This document shows positions 50,387 to 58,238 of a stretch of 64,000 nt of DNA, piece after piece. A program made the translations under genes and the position numbers. The stretch comes from Kitasatospora sp. MBT63 (GTDB lineage Bacteria > Actinomycetota > Actinomycetes > Streptomycetales > Streptomycetaceae). A model generated the notes under the pieces. It was not told where the DNA came from, did not search any database, and saw nothing but the letters and a program-made list of their open reading frames with translations. Location: positions 78,600 to 142,599 of the forward strand of contig NZ_JAIZ01000806.1 of the NCBI RefSeq assembly GCF_000710465.2, read 5' to 3'. The first letter of the stretch is position 1, and every line of letters begins with the position of its first letter.

Positions 50387-51754
50387 GTGCCCAGCATCCC
50401 CCTGCCCGACCGCGCCGCCGAGGCGCACAGCACGGAGAGGACGACGAGCGCCTCCGGCCTGCTCGTTCCCGATTCTTCCCAGTGGATATCGACCACCACC
50501 GGCCGCATCGCGCCGGACACTTACACCTGGCTGCAGGCCGTCCACTGGGCGTCCGACACCCAGGCGCACGCCCCGGCCCGCGCCCACGGCCCGCGGTTCG
50601 GCCCCACCACGCTCCGGATCGCCCAGCTCCTCGCTCAGCTCACCCCGTGCAGACCCGGCGTCGGCTACCTCGTGCGGATGCTGAAGGTCTCCGAGCGCAC
50701 CGTGCAGTACCACCTGTCGATCCTCCGGGAGTCCGGCCTGCTCAGCTACACCACCAAGGGCAGCCGCGTGCGTCAGGTGGGTGGCCGGGCCAGCGAGTTC
50801 GTCCGCACCATCCCGCAGCGGTTCGACGAGGCCATCGGCCTGCGGACCGCCGAGTCCGAGACCTTCATCCGCAAGGTCGTCGGCGTCGCCTCGGACGAAG
50901 GCCGCCACGCCCTCGCGCAGCTGGGCAAGAAGGCCCGCCGAACGGTTCGCCGAACCAAGCGGCGCAGCCCCGGAAAGGCCGGCAACCGCTCCTCGTCAAC
51001 CTCCCCTCGTTGCACCCCAATGGGGGTCGGTGCTGTCACGTCTTCTCCTGCAGCACCTACCAACAATCCCTCTGAGAACGACATCGCGAACGGGAACGAC
51101 CAGCAGCACCAGGGGGAACGGAAGGGCCGTCGGCGGCTGAACCAGGTTGGTCGCCGCCACCAGCTCGGACTCGAACTCGTCCGCCAGGTCTCCTGGCTCA
51201 GCGGCAGCCCGGTGCCGCGGGTCGCCTGGGCCGTGCGCCACCTCGCCGACGCCGGGTGGACCGCCCACCAGGTCATCGCCGTACTCGCTCAGCGGACCCC
51301 GGCTACCCGGATCCACCGCCCGGTCGGATTCCTCACCGCCCGCCTGGCCGGAGCCGAGCTGCTGTACGACACCGAGGCCAAGCGCGAGGCGATCGTCGCC
51401 TGGTGGCGCGACTCGCCGCAGGCGGCTCGGGATCGGCACGCCGAGTGGGCCGGCACCTGGCAGGCGCCGCGCAGCTCCGCGGTCCAGAGCCTCTTCCGGA
51501 ACGCCTGGGCGAGAGCACGGGAGACCGGCCGCCCGTCGCTGGCCGTCCTCGACGAGCAGCCCACCAGCGAGGAACACCGCGAAGCCCGCACCACGGCGTG
51601 GCGCCAGTACCTCAGCGGCAGACCCGCCCTGGTCACCTCCGCCCTGGCCATCGCCGGCCGGGAGCAGGCGGAGCAGATCTACGGGCCCGACCTCGTCTCG
51701 CGTGTCCTCCGCCTCCGCGCCACCTCCAGCCACCTCCGAACAGGAGCAGCACGA
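50387..51754 (+). CDS. HTH protein of plasmid/integrative-element type
   Basis: About 456 residues ending just at the overlap with the next gene. The N-terminal region (TTLRIAQLLAQLTPCRPGVG, LVRMLKVSERTVQYHLSILR) is a clear winged-helix DNA-binding domain. The C-terminal half (LGLELVRQVSWLSGSPVPRV, AWAVRHLADAGWTAHQVIAV) is helical and typical of actinomycete element proteins that may act in replication or its control. GTG 50387 follows GAGGA. The TGA (51755-51757) overlaps the next start as ATGA. Confidence 0.75.
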
Positions 51755-52422
51755 TGAACGACCACCAGCCCGCTACCGGGATCGACCTCGCCCGGCTCGC
51801 CCTCCGGCGAGCCCGCGCCGACGCCGCCAAGCGCCCCGACGGCATGGTGAAGACCCGGACCGCCGGGTCGACGGCCGGGCCCCGGCGCGGCCGGGTCGAC
51901 CCGGTGGGCCTCGGCGCGGCCCTGTCCGACCTCATGGTCCAGCACGCCTGGCAGGAGCCGCTGGCCGGCGGCGGGCTGCTCGACCTGTGGCCGGCCGCCG
52001 TCGGCGAACTCGCCGACCACGTCACCGCAGTGAGCTTCGACCACCAGACGGGCCGCCTTGACGTCCGCGCCGAGTCCCCGGCGTACGCGACGCACGTCCG
52101 CACCCTCGCCCCTGCGCTCGTCGCAACGCTCAACCAGGCCAACGGAGAAACGATCCTGCGCAGCATCCGAGTGCTGGGCACCCACCGGGCCCACGCCGCA
52201 GCGGAAACCCGACCGACCGCCCGCAACGCAGCCCCCGCGCCGGAACCCAAGATCAAGACCCGGGAGGACGCCTCGCCCGGCTACCTGCGGGCCCTGGCCC
52301 AGCTCCAGGCCAGCCGCCCGAGCGCACCCGCGGACTCCAGGACGAGCCCGGCGGTCGACCGGCGGATCAGAACGCTGGCCAGAGAGATGGCGCCCCGTCT
52401 CTCCGGCACCCGCCCGCGCTAG
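51754..52422 (+). CDS. DUF721/DciA-like protein
   Basis: 222 residues. The central part (GLLDLWPAAVGELADHVTAV, LDVRAESPAYATHVRTLAPA, LVATLNQANGETILRSIRVL) matches the DUF721 domain of DciA, the ancestral loader or operator of the replicative helicase DnaB. The N-terminus LARLALRRARADAAKRP also resembles actinobacterial DciA. A DciA paralogue on a mobile element suggests a role in recruiting host helicase for element replication. Start ATG 51754 overlaps the HTH gene stop. Confidence 0.8.
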   Translation: MNDHQPATGIDLARLALRRARADAAKRPDGMVKTRTAGSTAGPRRGRVDPVGLGAALSDLMVQHAWQEPLAGGGLLDLWPAAVGELADHVTAVSFDHQTGRLDVRAESPAYATHVRTLAPALVATLNQANGETILRSIRVLGTHRAHAAAETRPTARNAAPAPEPKIKTREDASPGYLRALAQLQASRPSAPADSRTSPAVDRRIRTLAREMAPRLSGTRPR

Positions 52423-52515
52423 CCACCGACAGGCCGGCGCGACCGCCCCCGGTCGCGCCGACCCGCCCCCGAACCTCCGCGCCCCGCCCGCGGACCCACC
52501 CGGAGACCCAACCCC

Positions 52516-53046
52516 GTGTCCACCATCACCTCGATCGCCACCCGCCGCGACCACACCTGGGTGCAGCGCGCCGCCTGCGCCGGCACCAACACCCCTGACC
52601 GCTTTTACCCCCTGCCCGACCAGGCCGAGGAGACCCGGGCCGCCAAGGCCCTGTGCGGCAACTGCCCCGTCAGCGACGAGTGCCTCACCGAAGCACTGGA
52701 GACCAACGACCGCTACGGGATCCGCGGCGGCCTCGTCGAGAGCGAGCGGATCGTGCTGCACCGCCTCAGCACCGTCGGCCGCTGGGAGGAGGACCGCGTC
52801 GTCGCAGCTCTCAACGGCCGCCCGGTCCACCTCTCCCGGCAGGAGAAGCACAGCGTCTGCGTGGTCGCCGCCATCCTCGACCTCGACCTGCGGATCTGGG
52901 CCCCAGTGCTCGGCATCGGCCGCAAGCGCGCCTTGACCCGAGTACGCGAGGCCCGCGCCCAGTTCGACGCACAGCCTTTCCTGCTCCGGCGCGAGCAGCG
53001 CATCGCCGGCGCGTTCAGCCCGGAGGCTACGGCGGTGGCGGCGTGA
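52516..53046 (+). CDS. WhiB-family iron-sulphur regulator
   Basis: 176 residues. The four cluster Cys residues are Cys21, Cys47, Cys50 and Cys56 (ALCGNCPVSDEC). The YGIRGGL turn that follows is the WhiB signature. The C-terminal ~100 residues form an extension beyond the usual WhiB length. GTG 52516 is used. The stop overlaps the DUF2637 gene start (GTGA). Element-borne WhiB proteins are common in actinomycete plasmids and probably control transfer or maintenance genes. Confidence 0.93.
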   Translation: MSTITSIATRRDHTWVQRAACAGTNTPDRFYPLPDQAEETRAAKALCGNCPVSDECLTEALETNDRYGIRGGLVESERIVLHRLSTVGRWEEDRVVAALNGRPVHLSRQEKHSVCVVAAILDLDLRIWAPVLGIGRKRALTRVREARAQFDAQPFLLRREQRIAGAFSPEATAVAA

Positions 53047-54302
53047 GTGAGACCAGCGAGCCGAGTCGGATGTCCCGATGGGACAAGGCCGCGATCGGCG
53101 TGATGGGCGCGGTCGGCGGAACCCTGAGCTACGACGCACTGCAGCAGATGGCCGTCGCCATGCACGTCCGACCCGAACTGAGCTACCTCTTCCCGGTCGC
53201 GATCGACGGGTTCATCGCGTACGGCGTGCGGGCGCTGGTTGTGCTGAAGGAAGCGCCGCTGCGGGCCCGCGCCTACACCTGGTCGGTGTTCGGCGGAGCC
53301 ACAGCCACCAGCGTCTGGGCCAACTGGACCCACGCCGTCCGTCTGAACGAGACGACGACCGGCCAGGGATTCCACCTGAACAACACCGCGGTCGGCGCGC
53401 TCAGCACCATCGCCCCGCTGGTCCTCGGCGGCGCCACCCACCTGTACATCGTCATGTCGCGGCATACCTCCTCCGCCGCGCAGGCCAACGAGACGGCTGA
53501 CGCGGAGACCGAGAAGAACGGGGCAGCTCGAACCGACCAGAGTGACCCTGACGAGCCGACCACGGTCCGGTCCTGGTGGCGAAACCGCTTCCGCCGTACC
53601 CGCCCCGAAGTTCAGGAACTCGATCACGCTCCGGCCATCGCCGAACAACCGCACCTTCGGCTGATCAGCAGTCCGTCCGGTCCGGTACCCGCGTCCGGTC
53701 CGTCCGGTCCGGTCGCCGGTCCGGTGCTGGGGTCGGGTTCGTCCGGTCCGGTCGCCGGTCCGGTGCTGGGGTCGGGTCCGTCCGGTCCGGTCGCCGGTCC
53801 GGTGCTGGGGTCGGGTCCGTCCGGTCCGGTACCCGCGTCCGGTCCGTCCGGTCCGTCCGGTCCGTCCGGTCCGTCCGGTCCGGCACCCGGTCCGGCACCC
53901 GGTCCGGTACCCGTGCCCGGCTCGTCCGGTCCGGTCGCCGGTCCGGTGCTGGGGTCGGGTCCGTCCGGTCCGGTGCTGCTGTCTGGTCCGGTGCCCGTGT
54001 CGGGCTCGTCCGGTCCGCTACCGGCAACCGGACGGGCGCGGGTGAAGCTCGAGGTGCTGGTCCCTGTCGCCAGGCAGGCCGCCGCGCGGGCCGGCCGCAC
54101 CAACCGGGAGGTCGTGGCCGCCGGGCTCCGCGAGCAGGGCTACTCCATCAGCAACGAGCGGATGGGCAAGTTGCTGCAGATGATCGAGGACACCGACGCC
54201 AAGCCTCCGCCGACTCCCCCAACCGGCACCACACGCCCATCGCACTCCGTCGCACAGCGACCCCACCCCACGCCCAACTCGCTTCCGAGGAAACGCCCAT
54301 GA
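53043..54302 (+). CDS. DUF2637 membrane protein with Pro/Gly/Ser repeats
   Basis: 419 residues. The N-terminal ~140 residues have four hydrophobic segments (AAIGVMGAVGGTLSYDALQQ, SYLFPVAIDGFIAYGVRALV, WSVFGGATATSVWANWTHAV, STIAPLVLGGATHLYIVM), matching DUF2637 proteins of Streptomyces integrative elements, which are linked to plasmid spread. A repetitive region from about residue 210 (SGPVAGPVLGSG) follows, then an HTH-like C-terminus (RTNREVVAAGLREQGYSISN). Membrane, linker and DNA-binding-like parts are thus combined. GTG 53043 overlaps the WhiB stop. Confidence 0.85.
   Translation: MSETSEPSRMSRWDKAAIGVMGAVGGTLSYDALQQMAVAMHVRPELSYLFPVAIDGFIAYGVRALVVLKEAPLRARAYTWSVFGGATATSVWANWTHAVRLNETTTGQGFHLNNTAVGALSTIAPLVLGGATHLYIVMSRHTSSAAQANETADAETEKNGAARTDQSDPDEPTTVRSWWRNRFRRTRPEVQELDHAPAIAEQPHLRLISSPSGPVPASGPSGPVAGPVLGSGSSGPVAGPVLGSGPSGPVAGPVLGSGPSGPVPASGPSGPSGPSGPSGPAPGPAPGPVPVPGSSGPVAGPVLGSGPSGPVLLSGPVPVSGSSGPLPATGRARVKLEVLVPVARQAAARAGRTNREVVAAGLREQGYSISNERMGKLLQMIEDTDAKPPPTPPTGTTRPSHSVAQRPHPTPNSLPRKRP
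53674..54022 (+). repeat. Tandem repeats encoding SGPVAGPVLGSGP-like units
   Basis: Three near-identical 39-base units (13 residues each), then variants and a run of SGP triplets, with a fourth copy of the long unit later. They are in frame within the DUF2637 gene and are collagen-like in composition. Copy number is likely to vary between strains. Confidence 0.9.
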
Positions 54303-54523
54303 CCCGCACCACCACGCCGAAGACCACGCCCGATGCCCTGATGAGCCTCCTCCTGGAGCAGCGTCTCGTCCGCACCGCCACCGCCGCCAGCGACGGAAGC
54401 TGGCTCGTCCGCCGGACCACCCACGGGCCCAAGGTCGTCCTGGAGGGCCCCGTCGAGGTCATGGACTACGGGCTCGGAGTGCTTCTCGATGCCAAGCTCG
54501 ACCTGGAGGACATCGCCGCCTGA
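54299..54523 (+). CDS. Small uncharacterised protein of the element
   Basis: 74 residues. A short beta-alpha pattern (DGSWLVRRTTHGPKVVLEGP, VEVMDYGLGVLLDAKLDLED) is visible; no family recognised. ATG 54299 overlaps the DUF2637 stop (ATGA), so it is translationally coupled. It ends just before the hairpin-rich region. Confidence 0.7.
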   Translation: MTRTTTPKTTPDALMSLLLEQRLVRTATAASDGSWLVRRTTHGPKVVLEGPVEVMDYGLGVLLDAKLDLEDIAA

Positions 54524-54589
54524 TCTGGCCAAAGTGCTTGCCCAGTAGCGCAGTTCGGTGCCTGACCGCTTGGCCCCTACGGCGCAGCA

Positions 54590-54722
54590 AGCTATCGCGA
54601 AAGCCGGGCTTACGCCCGGTTTTCGCACTTGCCCTCGCCCCCAGGAGGGGCGAGGGAGACCGAGGACGAGTCGAGCGCCCCCGCTCGACTCGTCCTCGGT
54701 CTCCCGGCACCAGGGGGTGCCG
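54590..54722. other. Hairpin-rich origin-of-transfer candidate
   Basis: Three inverted repeats lie in 130 bases just before mobC and the relaxase. First: 54597-54626, 13-base arms with one mismatch around TTAC, directly followed by CACTTGCCCTCGCCCC. Second: a perfect 24-base inverted repeat, 54654-54677 and 54682-54705, around CCCC. Third: GGCACC/GGTGCC at 54706-54721. A repeat next to a presumptive nic region beside relaxase genes is the usual oriT layout. Inference only. Confidence 0.55.
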
Positions 54723-54751
54723 GGAAGGAGAAGGAGGAGGAGACGATCGAA

Positions 54752-55210
54752 CTGCTGAACGATGCCACCGAGCCGACCGCTGAGCCGACCACCGACGCGC
54801 CGCCCGCGCGCCGCCCGCGCCGTCGCCACCGCGACCCCCAGAGCCGCACGTGCAAGCTGACCGTGCGTCTGAACATTGAAGAGAAAACCGAGATCGACAC
54901 CGCCGCCGCTGCCCGCGCCGTCACCGTCGGTCGCTTCCTCGCGACCAGCGCCATCAGCGCCGCCCGCGGAACACCCGCTGACCGCGACCCCCAAGACCGC
55001 CTCGACCGCGCCGTCGACGAGCTTGCCGCCTCCCGCGCGCAGCTCGCCCGCGTCGGCAACAACCTCAACCAGATGGTCTTCGGCCTCAACGCCGCCGGCT
55101 ACGTCCAGCCGACAGAGCTGGCCCCGACCCTCGGAGCCGTCCGCGCCGCGGTCGCTGCGGTAGACGACGCCGCCGCCCAGCTGGTCGCCGGTGGACCAAT
55201 TGGTCCCTGA
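54752..55210 (+). CDS. mobC: MobC-like relaxosome protein
   Basis: About 152 residues. RTCKLTVRLNIEEKTEIDTA is a ribbon-helix-helix-like DNA-binding start, and LARVGNNLNQMVFGLN is the conserved MobC motif. MobC helps open oriT for the relaxase. AAGGAGGAGGAG (54731-54742) is a strong ribosome-binding site followed by CTG 54752 in frame. A TTG at 54629 is unlikely because it would translate through the large palindrome. The end overlaps the relaxase gene by 20 bases. Confidence 0.8.
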   Translation: MLNDATEPTAEPTTDAPPARRPRRRHRDPQSRTCKLTVRLNIEEKTEIDTAAAARAVTVGRFLATSAISAARGTPADRDPQDRLDRAVDELAASRAQLARVGNNLNQMVFGLNAAGYVQPTELAPTLGAVRAAVAAVDDAAAQLVAGGPIGP

Positions 55211-56924
55211 TATCAGCCGCGGCAGCAAGACGTACGGCCTGTTGGCCTACCTCTACGGCCCCGGCAAGCACGACGAACACTTCGACCCACACCTGGTGGC
55301 GAGCTGGGACGGCTTCGCGCCCGACCCCGGCCGCGACCCCGCAGCGAACCTGAAGCAGCTGGAGCAGGTCCTGGACCTGCGGGTCAACCAGCTCGGACCG
55401 AGGCGACCGAAGAAGCACGTCTGGCACTGCCCCGTCAGCGCCGACCCCGACGACCGGCTGCTCACCGACGAGGAGTGGGCCGAGGTTGCCCGCCGCGTCG
55501 TCGCCGCCGCCGGCATCGCCGAGCCCGGCGACCCGGACGGATGCCGCTGGATCGCGGTCCGCCACGACCCGCGCCACATCCACATCATGGCCACCGTCGT
55601 ACGCGGCGACGGGCGCCAAGCCCGCCTCAACGGTGACGCCCAGCGCGCCCAGGACGAGTGCCGGCAGATCGAGAAGGACCTCGGCCTCAAGCAGCTCAAT
55701 CCCGGTGACAAGACCGCCGCCAAGCGCCCGACCAGCGCGGAAACCCACAAAGCCGAGCGGCTCGGACGACCGGAACCCGTCCGCCTCCAGCTGCGGGACC
55801 AGGTGCGCCGCGCCGTCGCGGGCTGCGCGAGCGAAGCCGAGTTCTTCGACCGCCTCGCCGCCGCTGGCCTGCTGGTGCAGCGGCGCATCGGACCCTCCGG
55901 AGACACCCTTGGGTACTCGGTCGCTGACCCGGACGACCGCAACGGCAAGGGCGACCCGGTCTACTTCCCCGGCTCGAAGCTGGCCCCCGACCTCTCCCTC
56001 CCGCGCATCCGCAAGCGGCTGAGCGGCGGCGTCCGGGCCGCCGGGGCGAGCACCGCCGAGCCGGGCGACCCGGCCACCGGCACGGCCCGTGTGCCCGGCT
56101 CCAAGGCCGCCCGCGCCCGCCGGGACGCCGCAGCCGCGGTCGACGACGCCACCCGGACCATAGAGGAAGGGAGCGAAGAGGACGCAGCAGGGCAGCTGGT
56201 CGGCGCGATCGAGATCATTGACGTGCTGGCTGTCCGCGCTCCGGCCGACACCAGGGCCCAACTTCTATCTGCAGCGCGGGCGTTCGAGCGGGCATCACGC
56301 TCCCATGTGCGCGCCGAGCGGGCCGACAACCGGGCGGTGCGAGCAGCTGCCCGCGAGATGCTCAGCAGCGGCTACGCCGGGAACAGGTCCGAGGACGGCG
56401 GTGTGACCGCGATGCTGCTGTCGGCGCTGATCCTGCTGGCCATCGCCTCAGCCCGGTGGCACTCCGCGCGCTCGCACGCCCAGCAGGCCGCCGCCGCCAG
56501 CGCCGCTGCCGAGCAGCTGCGGGCGGCGTACGCCACGGTGGCAGCCCGCCCGATGGCGGCCATGGCCGCGCGAGGTCGCTCCCTTCCGCAGTCGGTCCGC
56601 GAGCGCCAGTACGCGGTGATCCGGGCGCAGTTGCCCGAAGCCGTGGCCGGCGAGCACGGCGGGAGCGACTGGGACGCGCTCGCGGCCACCCTCGCGGAGG
56701 CGGAGGCAGCTGGCCACGACCCGGCCGCGCTCCTGGGGAAGGCCAGGAACCGTCGCGAACTCGACACCGCCGACTCTGTCGCCGCGGTCATGGTATGGCG
56801 GGTGCGTCGGATCGCTGAGCTGTCGGCCCTGCCCTCAGTTGAGCCCTCGAGGTTCGGGCACCGCACAAGGAACCAAGGGGCGGTCACCCCGACGCCTTCA
56901 CCACGCCGCCGGCCATCACGCTGA
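55191..56924 (+). CDS. Relaxase / mobilisation nuclease
   Basis: 577 residues. The N-terminal region SKTYGLLAYLYGPGKHDEHF is typical of actinomycete relaxases. The metal-binding motif is IAVRHDPRHIHIMATVV (HxHI), and a family-typical EFFDRLAAAGLLVQRRI follows. The C-terminal ~250 residues are helical, with one hydrophobic segment (AMLLSALILLAIASARWHSA). It nicks oriT and leads the strand into the recipient. GTG 55191 lies inside mobC. No TraB/FtsK-like translocase or integrase lies in the window, so transfer may rely on genes outside it. Confidence 0.88.
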   Translation: MDQLVPDISRGSKTYGLLAYLYGPGKHDEHFDPHLVASWDGFAPDPGRDPAANLKQLEQVLDLRVNQLGPRRPKKHVWHCPVSADPDDRLLTDEEWAEVARRVVAAAGIAEPGDPDGCRWIAVRHDPRHIHIMATVVRGDGRQARLNGDAQRAQDECRQIEKDLGLKQLNPGDKTAAKRPTSAETHKAERLGRPEPVRLQLRDQVRRAVAGCASEAEFFDRLAAAGLLVQRRIGPSGDTLGYSVADPDDRNGKGDPVYFPGSKLAPDLSLPRIRKRLSGGVRAAGASTAEPGDPATGTARVPGSKAARARRDAAAAVDDATRTIEEGSEEDAAGQLVGAIEIIDVLAVRAPADTRAQLLSAARAFERASRSHVRAERADNRAVRAAAREMLSSGYAGNRSEDGGVTAMLLSALILLAIASARWHSARSHAQQAAAASAAAEQLRAAYATVAARPMAAMAARGRSLPQSVRERQYAVIRAQLPEAVAGEHGGSDWDALAATLAEAEAAGHDPAALLGKARNRRELDTADSVAAVMVWRVRRIAELSALPSVEPSRFGHRTRNQGAVTPTPSPRRRPSR

Positions 56925-57122
56925 CCGAGCGGAGATACGGCTGGCATCGGCCCGCTCCCGTGGTCGCGCTCTGAGAAAGCAGCACCGAGGACGCCACTCG
57001 CGGGTGGCGTCTCCGGTGTTCCCCGATGTGCCAGAGCGCCGTAGTCGTCACCGAGTGGGCTGACCGACCTGGGAGACCTGTTGCACGCGAAGGTGCTCGC
57101 CCAAGCCGCCGGCATCGCCTGA
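56925..57122. other. Intergenic, possible gene remnant
   Basis: About 200 bases. Near its end a frame reads TDLGDLLHAKVLAQAAGIA before a stop, which looks like the tail of a lost coding sequence, but no start or family is seen. Confidence 0.3.
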
Positions 57123-57386
57123 TCACAGACTCCGCAGCGCCCTCTCACACTCGCGGCAGCGCTTCTCCTCCAGCTCCGCCGGGTACCACGGCTCTCCCGG
57201 CCGGGAAGGGCTGTAGTGAGAGTGCTCCATGGCCTCGGCGTTCCGGCCGCACAGTGTCCGCGGCAGCGGGTCCTCCGGAACATCGGGGTCCGATCCTGCG
57301 GCGTGAACCGCGAGGACGACGGGCTCGACACCGTCCGGCCCAATCTCCGCGTCGGGTTCAAGCTCGAAGAGAACGATCAGCGCCAC
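57123..57386 (-). CDS. Small uncharacterised protein
   Basis: 87 residues from GTG 57386, no family recognised. It carries Cys pairs (RTLCGRNAEAMEHSH, EKRCRECERAL), suggestive of a small zinc-binding fold. It is divergent from the plus-strand gene at 57479 with under 100 bases between them. The frame is open further upstream, so the start is not certain. Confidence 0.5.
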   Translation of the reverse strand: MALIVLFELEPDAEIGPDGVEPVVLAVHAAGSDPDVPEDPLPRTLCGRNAEAMEHSHYSPSRPGEPWYPAELEEKRCRECERALRSL

Positions 57387-57478
57387 GCACCAACCCTGCG
57401 GCACCCAGCCACCCGCCGCATCCCGGGGATCGTCCGATTGCGCAGCCAGCGGGAGACTGAACGAAGGAGGTACGTGCG

Positions 57479-58177
57479 ATGACCAACGAAGAGGAGAGCG
57501 AGTCACAGGAGCCGCTCATCATCTCTGCCGAGGACGAGATGACGGTCAACACCTCGATGCTCGCCATCAAGAAGACCGCCGCGGGGGATGTCACGGGCCT
57601 GCGGACGGGTCGGAGCGTCGACGGTCGGGAGGCCGGAGCCGACGTGACCGATGACGGTCGGGTCGTCGCCCACACCGCCGGCCCGACACCCCAGAAGGAT
57701 GACCGGGAGCGGAGATGCGGGCAGATTCTGGTGAACCACCTGAACGCTCAGGGCTCCCGGTGGGGCGTGCCCCAGTTGGCCCCCGGCGGAAGGCACGAGC
57801 AGGGCGTGGACTGCATCGCCGTCGACACTGAGGACGACACGATCAAGCTGCTGATCCAGGTCACGATGGTCGACCGCACCGACACTTGGAAGCAGCTCAG
57901 TCAGACCAAGGCCGCCGCCCACCCGGAGACAACAGTCGATGAGATCGTCGAGTCGGTGAGGACAGCGATCGAGGACAAGCGGTACCACCCAAAGAAGGGC
58001 ATCCACCTCGCGCTCGACGCCACCGATAGCATCAGCTCTGCCCTGCCGCCGGTCACGGACGCCTTCCGGACCGCGTACGGCGAGTGGACGGCCGGCCTCG
58101 GATACGAAGGTGTCTACCTGGTCGGCCCGGAGAACCTAGTCGCCCGCCTGGACAGGCCCGGCGCTGGACGCGGCTGA
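57479..58177 (+). CDS. Uncharacterised protein next to the CRISPR array
   Basis: 232 residues, no family recognised. ATG 57479 follows GAAGGAGG. The acidic N-terminus (EEESESQEPLIISAEDEM) precedes a folded part in which GVDCIAVDTEDDTIKLLIQV followed by TMVDRTDTWKQL recalls the D...(E/Q)xK core of restriction-like nucleases, with Gln-Val-Thr where ExK would be. That similarity is by eye and weak. It ends 61 bases before the first CRISPR repeat. Confidence 0.6.
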   Translation: MTNEEESESQEPLIISAEDEMTVNTSMLAIKKTAAGDVTGLRTGRSVDGREAGADVTDDGRVVAHTAGPTPQKDDRERRCGQILVNHLNAQGSRWGVPQLAPGGRHEQGVDCIAVDTEDDTIKLLIQVTMVDRTDTWKQLSQTKAAAHPETTVDEIVESVRTAIEDKRYHPKKGIHLALDATDSISSALPPVTDAFRTAYGEWTAGLGYEGVYLVGPENLVARLDRPGAGRG

Positions 58178-58238
58178 CGTCGACCGCATCCGTCCGGGCC
58201 CACCCGACCATCAGACCGGTCCAGACCAAAGACATCGC

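Noticed and set aside
53674-54022. Repeats in the DUF2637 gene as a CRISPR or intergenic VNTR
   Set aside because: They are in frame, encode Pro/Gly/Ser units and have no spacers.
54654-54705. Reading the perfect inverted repeat as a simple terminator
   Set aside because: There is no T-tract, and it lies in a group of three hairpins before mobilisation genes, which fits oriT better; termination as a second role is not excluded.
44533-57122. Calling a complete integrative conjugative element
   Set aside because: No integrase, excisionase, FtsK-like translocase or flanking att repeats were found in the window; only mobilisation and regulatory genes are supported.
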